Notes under the pieces: generated by a model
Seen by the model: only the letters and a program-made list of their open reading frames with translations
Databases searched by the model: none
What the model was told of the DNA's origin: nothing
Part shown: one piece after another, positions 55,101 to 64,000 of the stretch
How positions within the stretch are numbered: the stretch's first letter is position 1
Layout of the letters: the number at the start of each line of letters is the position of its first letter
Assembly: GCF_042242105.1 (NCBI RefSeq)
Contig: NC_092029.1
Location: forward strand, 10,657,885 to 10,721,884
DNA: 64,000 bases
From: Pempheris klunzingeri
Lineage: Eukaryota > Chordata > Actinopteri > Acropomatiformes > Pempheridae
Direction of reading: 5' to 3'
Position numbers and translations under genes: made by a program

Positions 55101-58100
55101 TGATGCAGACGCTCAACAAGATGAAAGAGAAGCTGGAGAAGGAGAGCACCGAGCACAAGAATGTCAAACAGCAAGTGGCCGAACTCACTGTCCGACTGCA
55201 TGAGCTCAGCACCGTACGTTGTCTTTTATGTTCACTGGGTCCCTTTATAACAGTATTAAAATACAACCTGATTAAATATTATGTTGGATAATGACAACTA
55301 GTGGTTGTCCAGAGCAATCACAAAAAAGCTGCTTGTAATCATTTCAGTGTTAGAAGCAACCCGTTAGATGTTAAGATAAATAGAAAAGCTAGAATCCAAA
55401 AAACAAACAAAAAAACACTTAACACATGTCATTACATATTGTTGTGTGCTACTGTATGTTGTCTGAAATAGTAACACCAGTGGTTCCCACACATTTTGGT
55501 TGTGACCCCTTAAAGCAACCCCTCGTCACAGGTTATGGCCTTAGTGAGAAAATCAACCACAGAATTGAAGTATTCTTTCAGATTGTTTCACTTGAAGGAT
55601 CTTTAGAAGCCTGAAACAGAGAGAATATGCAGTATTTATTTTGTAAGAAACAAAAATCTCCCGTTAATCATCCCCTCAGATCAGATACTACTGCTCTAGG
55701 ACACGAAGCATCCGAAGGGTTTGAAGGATGGCGATGATATTTTTGTTATAGTCATCAAATCTCATGAAAAGACCAAAATAAACAGTGACAGGTCCTCTCC
55801 TGTAATATTAGAAACGGTACATCTTAAACCTCCCTGCTCTCCCTGCAGAGACAGGCAGCTGTTGTTCCTGGAGGCCCTCCTCTCGCCCCCGGTCCCCCTG
55901 GTGGTCCTCTGCCTCCTCCACCCATGCCAGCGTTTGCAGGTATGTGCCCACCTCCTCCTCCACCACCTCCTGGGGGAATGATGCCTCCTCCACCTCCCCC
56001 ACCGCCTCCTCCAGGTGGCCCTCCACCTCCTCCCGGACGGCCACCCGTCGGAGGTATCCCTCCGCCACCAGGAGCACCTCTAGGACCATCCCTGAAGAAG
56101 AAGAACATTCCCCAGCCATCCAACGCGCTCAAATCCTTCAACTGGTCCAAGCTGGCTGAGGTGAGAACAGTTGAGACACAAAAACACATCAATATATCGA
56201 CATTATGTGTTAAGACATGAGATTTAAATGTCTCTTTATTCTCTGTTCAGAATAAACTGGAGGGCACTGTGTGGATGGACATGGACGATGGCAAGGTTTT
56301 CAAAATCCTGGATCTGGATGACATTGAAAAGACCTTCTCAGCCTATCAGAGACAGCAGGTACTGAGGATGATGAAGTTCATCTCGCCAACTCAGCAGATG
56401 TCACTGTCTTGTGTCAGAGAGAGCCGGGGGGTAGCTCGTGGGTCGGGATGGGGGCTGAGCGCTCGGCCGGGTTGCATTTCCTGAAATTTCTCCTGTTTTG
56501 CAACTTTGGATTTCTCAAGCAAAGAGAAGAGAGACCGGAAAGGTCAGATAATTTCCAAAAAGCAAGTTGGTCTGGAGTAAAAAAGAAAAAAATAAGCAGG
56601 AGATAGATTTGGAGATTTATTGGATGCACAACTTTCATGCTTGAATCATCTTAAAATTCCTTCTTACCTTTGATTGGAATTCTGCTTTTCTTTTTTTTTA
56701 CTATTTCTGTTTGTGGTTTTGATCATTTTGCCAAATGTGATTGAAAATGCATGAGTAAACTGCTCAGAAAGTGCTATTTTCTTCTTGTGGCTTTAGTTTG
56801 CAATCACTAGAGTCCTTATTAGTTGTACTGACGGGAATGAGCATGCATTTTAAAAGTTCAAGATGAAAATAGGCTCTTTTGTTCCAGCTCAGACCATGAC
56901 CTTAAGCACACAACACACATAATAACATGTGAAAAAAGACAAAGACAGCTTTCACTAAGATCCTCAGTGTCGGCCTGATTAATTTAAACAAAAACCAGAC
57001 ACACTCGACAGATCGATGTCTTATGTGCACAGCATGTGAACTATAAGCACGCACTGATCAACTGAACAACCACTCACGTCTCACTGCTGCTCACTTCATT
57101 ACTGATGGATCCATCGTCATCTAAGTGCTGAATGAGCTTTGATTCATTTTGCTGTTTGTTTTTATGGGCTGCAATCACATAACTGCTTTACTTATTCTAA
57201 TGAGTGCTTACATCTTCCCTGCTTCTTGCCTGCATTTTAGGACTTCTTTATGATCAATAACAGCAAACAGGTGAGTGCTCTTACAGTACAGTAGATGTAC
57301 AGTCTGCAATTTATGTCGCTCCTCCTGGATTCAATCAGACTTTGTTTATGTGTTATACTTTGTGTCCTGTCGTACTGTCAGCTACATCTTCTTACTTAAT
57401 GTGTGTCCAACAGAATATGAAGCTGTTTGTTCAGAGTCAGCTGCCTTTACTTGTTTGTCATGTTTGCATGAACTCGTGAATTTCACGACCTCCCTGTGTG
57501 ACTGTTTTCAAAGCCAGTGTATTTTCTCTTGTTTGGGGTTTTGGGGCATGTGTCATCTTCACTGTTCACGTTGTGTGTCTGTGGGTGGCTGTGACTAAAC
57601 CTGATTTGTACACCTTAAAAACAGCCCGTTGCACTCTAACCTCGTCCTCACTTTGCTCACAGAAAGAGGCAGAGGACGACACGCTGAGCTCTAAAAAAGT
57701 CAAGGAGCTGTCAGTCATTGATGGCCGTCGAGCTCAAAACTGCAACATCCTCCTCTCGCGGTAAGTTTTTTTCCAGCATGGTAACGCTTACCAACACGTC
57801 AAAGGTTGGGTTTTTTTTCTACTCTACTCATCTGTTGTGTGCTGCAGGCTGAAGCTCTCAAATGAGGAGATTAAGAGAGCCATTCTAACCATGGATGAAC
57901 AGGAGGACCTTCCCAAAGACATGCTGGAGCAGGTACATCATCAGGCTTCCTACATACACCAAGTTACAGTCAGCTTTCTCCTGTATGCTGATTTCTTTAA
58001 AGTCATGTAACCCAGAAACCTGGTTACTATAATTGTGGTAGGTGGTTAGAGAAACAAGAAGGCCAAGTCTGCAGGTAACCAGGTTTTTAATGGAAAGTAT

Positions 58101-61100
58101 CTGTGAAAGCTGGTCAGCAGGAAGAGAAGTGATAAATCATCATATTCAAAATAATATTACTAACAACAATTAAACTGAAATGGAAACTAAGACAAAGTAG
58201 CCTCTAGAAGTCTATATAGGTTGTTTAATACCTCTGAAGATTTGACTAGATTTGATTTTAAAGTTAAAGAAACATTTGTGCTGTTGCTGTGCCATTACTG
58301 CTCCAACACACACGCACAAAAGCAGTGTATTGTAATAACAAAGTAAGCAGGTTACTACTAGCCTGTTTTTTGTGTGTTATGACAGCAGCACTTGCAGAAT
58401 GTGCTTTCATTGAGTTTATGGACGTTTTCTATTCTCTGTAGTGTGAAGTAAGTGAGTACGTTATGTTGGAACCTTTACAAAAATGTGTGACACAGATTGT
58501 GTCCTGTGGTTCAGTTCTGTTCATCTACCAGTATTAGCTAAAATTAGCTTGATAAGTCCTCTCGCTCTCTAAAACTGATGAATCAATACAGACGAATGAG
58601 CTTTAAATGCTTTAAATTAGTCTTTTCTTGCGTCTCCAGCTGCTTAAGTTTGTCCCAGAGAAGAGCGATGTGGATCTTCTGGAGGAGCACAAACATGAGC
58701 TCGACCGAATGGCAAAGCCCGACCGCTTCCTCTATGAGATGAGCAGGTACGAAGGTTTTTCTTTCTCACGTGTTGCCTTTTTATTTCTGAATTAAACAGG
58801 TACCAACCTTAGACCTGACAGCTTCAGGTCAGTACAGCGCTCGGCTGACAAACAATAGCCATTGTTTCCTCTCAGAGCAGATAAACTAAATGACACATGG
58901 TCCTCTACTGAGCCGGAGACAATAGCCGCCTGTGTGACTCATTCTCTCTCTAAATTGTGTTGATGGATAAATTGAGTTTGTAATGTAAAAACAGCATTTG
59001 TGTTGCAGTTTAGTAGAGAAAGTCACAACTAAAGTAATTTCATACCTACGGCACAGTGACGATGACGTGTCAGTTCAATGCAGAGCTACAAAACTAGTTT
59101 TTTGTGTTATTTCTAATAGTTTATTGTAGGTTTTTTTGTCATTCGAGTTCACTCAGAGTACAGAATGGACAAGAGGACAGATATCAGTGTGGCATTCATT
59201 AGCTGCAGAGTCAGTGATTTATAAGCTGACAGAGAAAAACTCATTACCTCAAGTACAACTTTTTATGTGCCATTTAATCATCACACAGGCGGCTTGCTTC
59301 ATTTTGCTCGAGCACAACATCCAAGTTTGTGGCTTTTGTCTAAATTTGAGGATTTCCTGGTTCATAATTTCTTAGTTTTATCTATTTTTGTTCTCCTCTG
59401 ACACGAATTTTCCACCCCTGTCCAGAATAAACCACTACCAGCAGAGGCTGCAGGCTTTATACTTCAAGAAGAAGTTTGCAGAGAGGATAGCTGAGATCAA
59501 ACCCAAAGTTGAAGGTGAGAAAAGTCTTAGTTTTTTTTGGTGTTTTTTTTTTTAAGGGAAAAAAATATATTTTATTTGTATTCTATTTATTTTTACAATG
59601 AAAGGTGATCTATTTAAAATAAGAAAATCATTGTCTTTCTCTCATATCCTCTAAATGTGTAATGTTTTCTATTTTTACTTTTTAATATTTGCCAAGGCAA
59701 TGATGTGCCAGCTACATCAGGCACCTTTAATTATCTAAACGCATTTATTTTCTTTGTGTTTTCGTGTCCCAGCTCTGACCAGGGCGTCCAAGGAGATTTT
59801 ACACAGCAGAAACCTGAAGCAGCTTTTGGAGGTGGTGCTGGCCTTTGGAAACTTCATGAACAAGGGTCAGAGGGGGAACGCTTACGGCTTCAAGGTGTCT
59901 TCGCTGAACAAGATCGCTGACACCAAATCAAGTATTGACAAGTAAGTAATTTTTCAGTTGTAACATGAAAACTTGTAGGCAATAAGACAAAGAACCGCAT
60001 TAAATAAATAAAAGTCCCATCTGGAGCAGGGGATGTGATATAGATTAAACTCCAACTGGTTATTACATCTGAGTCTACGTAATAAAAGCAAAATATTGCA
60101 CATTTGCCACATTCACTGTCCTGAAGGTTGGCCCAGCTCAGTGTGTCTGTACATCTCTGTGTTTGCAGGAACATCACCCTCCTCCACTACCTTATCACCA
60201 TCCTGGAGAAAAAATACCCCAAAGTCCTGATGTTCCAGGAGGACCTGCGGAGTGTCTCCGAGGCAGCCAAAGTCAAGTAGGTGGATCTGTGAAAAGCCTG
60301 CTGCCTGACTTACAACTGCTTCTCTCTCCTGTTTGCTTGAAGTCCACTCTCTGCATTTTGTGTCAAACCATCACTTTTGCTTTTCTGCAGCATGACTGAG
60401 ATGGAAAAAGATATCGGCAACCTGCGCAGCGGTTTGAAAAGCGTGGAGAGCGTGAGTCACAAACATCTATGAGATAATACATGTTATGTGTTGGCGATAC
60501 AATGTGCAGCACAGGTCTGGTGTAGCTCTCTTTTCATCTTCCCCTCAATTTCCTCTCCTGGATAACGTTCACTTGCAGGAGCTGGAATACCAGAAGAAGA
60601 GACCGCAGGAGCTGGGCGACAAGTTCGTGTCGGTGGTGAGTCAGTTCATCACCGTGGCCAGCTTCAGCTTCTCCGACGTGGAGGACTCGCTCACTGAGGC
60701 CAAGGAGCTGGTAAGTCGTTGTGTCTGTGTGCTCTCAGCAGATCGGACGGCACCACTGTCACTTGTACACACAGATGCTGAGAGCTTACTTCCCATTTCC
60801 TCTCCGCGCAGCTGTCTCTACATGCCTTATTGACCTCATCAGTCACCTTTGTAGGAAAGCTAACAGCAGGAGTGAGGCGATTCGGCTTCCTGCTGCAGCC
60901 CTGTGGACGTTTTATTGGTCAGCCTGCTTGTTCCCATGTGTGCAGGTCAATAGAGGAACCAGGAGCGGAGGGTTCGATATTATTTTACACCATTATGGTC
61001 TCGTTGAGGCTGAAGCAAAAGAAGAAACAAATGTGGATTTTGCCGCCTCCTCAAGGGAAATGTGGCTTTTTACTACTAGGAACCTGAGCATATTCACCTT

Positions 61101-62524
61101 TCCAGGGAGACCATGACACCCTGAAGTTAAATTTATGTGTCTGTCCACATTTATTGGTGCAGGGTGGGAAGAGTTTTCATCTTGATCGTGTTTTTCGCCC
61201 CACAGCGTGTGCTACATTAAACCAAGTGCTCAGCTGGTCACATGGCAACCATTTCAGTTTCTGTGAATCATTTACAGTGTTAAATATTTACAGTGGTCCT
61301 CTGGACTGATGGTTGGGACACGGAGACCATGCTGATCCTTTAAAAAGCTCCCTGCAACTTGTGTGTATGTGTGCATATAATAAAGACTACCAAGAGGACA
61401 TTTTTGTCACAGAAATAATGTCCCATTGATTCCCGTTGTGAGGAAGTAAAGGCATTTGAGTGCACTTACACATTAGGGAACAAAAAAGGTAATGAAGTTA
61501 AATGCATCTTTGCTCCTCCTGATAGAGTTTGCGTGTGATGAACAGAGCTGCCGTTAATATACACATCACAGAAGCTATATGGTCTCAGCATGATCTCACA
61601 TCTGGATGTTCTCCTTTTTTAACATGCTGTGAAAAATACTCAACAAACACGTTGCCTTAATTTGGGCTTTGGCTCCAGTCTCCGGCCTCAGCTGTAATCA
61701 GTAGCTGGTCAGATCTGGGTTAACATGGGCTTCAAAGCCCGACTCCTGGTACCCTGCTCTGATTTCAAAGAGCTGAGACCTAATGAGTCTCCTGTAAAAC
61801 AGTCAAAGATGGAGTAAAACACGGTTCCACTGTGTCCCACTGTAAATCTAATCCCGCGTGCCCCTCCCTGTGTGCCCCCTTCTCTTTGGTCCCACAGTTC
61901 CTGAGGGCAGTAAAGCACTTCGGTGAGGATGCCAGTAAGATGCAGCCAGATGAGTTCTTTGGCATCTTTGACCAGTTCCTGCAGTCGTTCACTGAGGCTC
62001 AGCAGGAGAACGAGAACATGCGAAAACGCAAAGAGGAGGAGGAGCGCAGGGCCAAAATGGAAGCCCAGGTATGCGACTGTTCCCCTTTTCCCTATCGCCC
62101 TTGACAAAGGAACCACATTATAAAACACTTTTAGTGCATAATCATGTTGTGTCGAGGCAAGACTACATCATGTCTGAAAGCTAAAGAGTGCAATCATCTT
62201 TTTACAGATGAATTCATAACTAAGAAAACAAACCTTTGCTTAAATGCAAACTTAAATAAATTCAGTGGAAATTCTTTTCTTAAACACAATATTTTACATT
62301 TGTGTCTCCAGCTGAAAGAGCAGCGCGAGAGGGAGCGGAAGGCCCGGAAGGCCAAGGCAAACGGCGAGGATGACGGCGGCGAGTTTGACGACTTGGTGTC
62401 AGCGCTGCGATCTGGCGAAGTCTTCGACAAAGACCTATCCAAGATGAAACGCAACCGCAAGCGCATCAACAGCCAGACCACGGACTCGAGCAGAGAGCGA
62501 CCGGTCACAAAGCTCAACTTCTAA
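44135..62524 (+). CDS. daam1: DAAM1, Dishevelled-associated activator of morphogenesis 1 (formin)
   Basis: Twenty-five coding exons give 1,081 aa (human 1,078): 44135-44320, 46682-46771, 50802-50873, 51601-51695, 52187-52520, 52631-52741, 52887-52990, 53240-53306, 53405-53522, 54476-54614, 54849-54907, 55026-55213, 55849-56160, 56251-56358, 57241-57270, 57663-57760, 57848-57932, 58640-58746, 59426-59514, 59773-59941, 60169-60276, 60391-60451, 60579-60710, 61898-62068, 62312-62524. All join in phase with GT-AG introns. Domains in order: GTPase-binding and FH3/DID armadillo region (about 45-420), coiled coil (about 440-520), FH1 with eight-to-ten-proline runs (about 525-600), FH2 (about 604-1000, with GQRGNAYGF) and the autoinhibitory DAD (about 1035-1063, [14 protein letters not shown] plus a basic run). 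Family role: Rho and Dishevelled release the DID-DAD lock, and the FH2 dimer then nucleates and elongates actin in non-canonical Wnt/planar cell polarity signalling. The C-terminus [12 protein letters not shown] separates it from DAAM2. Whether it is the a or b teleost copy is unknown. Confidence 0.96.
46132..46152. repeat. (CAG)n trinucleotide repeat, intronic
   Basis: About six or seven CAG units in DAAM1 intron 2. The surrounding reading frames are not part of the transcript's coding sequence. Confidence 0.85.
49092..49137. repeat. (GT)n microsatellite with CACGCG interruption
   Basis: About 20 GT units in DAAM1 intron 3. Confidence 0.9.
51073..51252 (+). mobile_element. tRNA-derived SINE
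   Basis: The element starts GGGGCGGCCTGACAGCCGAG, carries an A-box-like CAGCCGAGTG and a B-box-like AGTTTGATTCCCG near 51141-51153. It ends in AATAAAAGCATAAAATGCCC, the 3' tail of a SINE common in percomorph fish. The copy is diverged in the B box (T for C). It lies in DAAM1 intron 4. Target duplications were not clearly seen. Confidence 0.7.
55478..55693. mobile_element. hAT-like non-autonomous element
   Basis: The left end CAGTGGTTCCCACACATTTT with the following GTGACCCCTTAAA, and the right end ACTACTG, fit the imperfect terminal inverted repeats (CAGTGGTTCCCAAC) of short hAT elements. It has no coding capacity. It lies in the intron before the FH1 exon of DAAM1. An eight-base target duplication was not convincing. 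Confidence 0.4.
57241..57270 (+). other. daam1: DAAM1 30-nt microexon at the FH2 start
   Basis: A ten-codon exon ([10 protein letters not shown]) lies between strong splice sites (CATTTTAG and GTGAGT). Both neighbours are in phase 0, so skipping removes exactly ten residues without a frameshift. I recall a human DAAM1 isoform lacking ten residues at about this place, so alternative inclusion is likely. Confidence 0.7.
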
Positions 62525-63860
62525 GCGGGGTTGAGGTCACCATCTTGTTTCTCTTGCCCAGCGACCCTCCCTGCTCATCATTAGTTTCCCTCTGGGTCAA
62601 ACTGACACGCACATTCCTCTGAACCCTCCTCCATGCCCACCCAGCTTCATCGCTGCAGAGCCCACACACACACAGACAGACAGAGCACAACATGTTCAGA
62701 CCTCTCATCCTCTGACATTTTGATGTTAAATGGAGCAGAAGCCAAAAGTTGTTATTAAAGACCAAATCAGATGATTCCCGCTGGAGGTTCAGTTTTGTCA
62801 GATGTTTTAAGACGTCGTCGTGCAGGAGCAGGATGTTTTCCCCTCCAGCTGGAGAAAAGTTTCCCTCCAGGTGTGAGAGATGCTCACGGTTGTTTGATGG
62901 GAACCGTACTGTGCCGCGTTCGTACGTCAGAATCTATGCACAGAGTGAGATGTGCAGCTCGAAGACTCCTTCAGGGCTTGATGCCCGATCCAAACAGGAA
63001 GATGATTTCATTAAAAAAAAAAAAAAACACAAGGGGCCATTTTGTACGGACTGATTTCATAGATTGAGAGAGGCTGCTTTCACACGCCCGACTTGTCAAA
63101 GAGATCATTTTTGGAGAAAGACTGAGCTCGAACCTCATCCTGACGCTGCTGTTCTCTTGCAGTCAGAACCACCGGACCGAGACCGAGACGCTGCGTTGTT
63201 GGACAAACGTGGTTCCGACAGCAAGTGACGCAGGTTTTTCTAGTCATCTTTATTGATGTGCAGCATTTATACATCTGATCACTGTATGTTTTATTTGAAC
63301 TTTTTCCTGTTAAGAGCTGGCCTTAACTCTGTTGATTTTAATTGTTGAGTGGGTACTGTCAAAGGCCTGGGCCTAATCTGCAATTTCTCAACAAGTGTGG
63401 ACACTCATGTCATAGATTACATATATCTATATATATAAAAGGTTGCGTGCTTGATACTCATGCACATATAAATTCATGATTACTATGCTAAATGCTATTA
63501 AAACCATACCCAATCGAAGCAATACACTCGTTTTCCCCTCTGAAGGGAGTACCCTCCTTTTAAGTTTTTATTGAGTAGATGAAATATGTTTTCTGTGCAC
63601 TGGCAGGATTTACACAGCCCACACAAAGAAAAAGAAAAGAAATTCAACCCTGATTTTGAAAGCTTTGCGATCCTCCTGTGATGTTTTCGTCCTTGCAGAC
63701 CACATCACAGGAAGACGTGAAACATTTGATTTTAATGTGTCCTCTGTCTGCTGTGTGAACCCATCCAGTGTCAAACACAAACATTGGACTTTTATAATTT
63801 AAATATTGCCTTCCATTGTACAATGACCTGATGATAATAAATGGGAGAAAACAGTTGAGT
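62525..63860 (+). other. daam1: DAAM1 3' UTR
   Basis: It runs 1.3 kb from the TAA stop to a canonical AATAAA at 63836-63841. An ATTAAA near 62755 could give a short form. An A-run of about 14 lies at 63013 and a TA-rich stretch near 63420. No coding signal was seen. Confidence 0.7.
63836..63841 (+). terminator. daam1: DAAM1 distal poly(A) signal
   Basis: AATAAA is followed 15-30 bases on by a TG-rich stretch (GTTGAGTGTTTTTGG), the usual downstream element. Confidence 0.7.
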
Positions 63861-64000
63861 GTTTTTGGATTTACTCATTAAGTACACAAACTTGACTGAA
63901 TTCTTATGCAGCATTTACTTTGGGTCAAACAGTTATTTATTACCAGCAGTGATATGAATAAGTGGACTTTGAGGAAAGGATGGAAGCTCGTTTTGTGTGT

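Noticed and set aside
55808..56192. Minus-strand glycine- and glutamate-rich frames
   Set aside because: They mirror the polyproline FH1 exon of DAAM1 read backwards.
60721..61116. A 131-codon open frame in the intron after DAAM1 exon 24
   Set aside because: It begins at an intronic ATG, and the homologous protein continues at 61898; no support as an exon.

Overview
The window is vertebrate nuclear DNA, almost certainly from a percomorph-type teleost fish. Genes are split by GT-AG introns and are sparse in AT-rich DNA. There are long (GT)n tracts, a tRNA-derived SINE, a truncated non-LTR retrotransposon and several dispersed repeats that resemble ones I remember from percomorph genomes. The encoded proteins are close to human TMED10, alpha-tubulin and DAAM1. 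No bacterial, viral or CRISPR feature was seen. Gene calls come from reading splice sites and comparing with remembered human proteins; no search was run.

Layout. 1-510 is AT-rich with a poly(A) signal, perhaps the 3' end of a gene to the left. 745-880 holds a cluster of CRE-like sites beside a CArG/TATA-like site. 880-5560 has no recognisable gene. TMED10 (+) runs from about 5,580 to 11,775 with five coding exons. From 11,780 to 15,000 there is no confident gene, but there are two coding-like spliced signals: a plus-strand one (12,137-13,085) broken by in-frame stops, and a minus-strand one (14,951-13,995) that starts beside the tubulin promoter and has one apparent frameshift. A TUBA1-type alpha-tubulin gene (+) with four exons lies at about 15,000-18,060.

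DAAM1 (+) fills the rest. A probable non-coding first exon ends at 18,626, a 25 kb first intron follows, and 25 coding exons run from 44,135 to 62,524, giving 1,081 aa. Its 3' UTR ends near 63,860. The first intron carries repeats, a LINE 3' end, two RFX X-box motifs and, just upstream of the first coding exon, a near-perfect 33-bp hairpin.

The three clear genes do not form an operon-like unit. TMED10 is a COPI/COPII cargo receptor of the early secretory pathway, alpha-tubulin is the microtubule subunit, and DAAM1 is a Rho- and Dishevelled-regulated formin that builds actin filaments in planar cell polarity signalling. The most novel material is the pair of unidentified coding-like signals at 12-15 kb and the hairpin at 43.9 kb.
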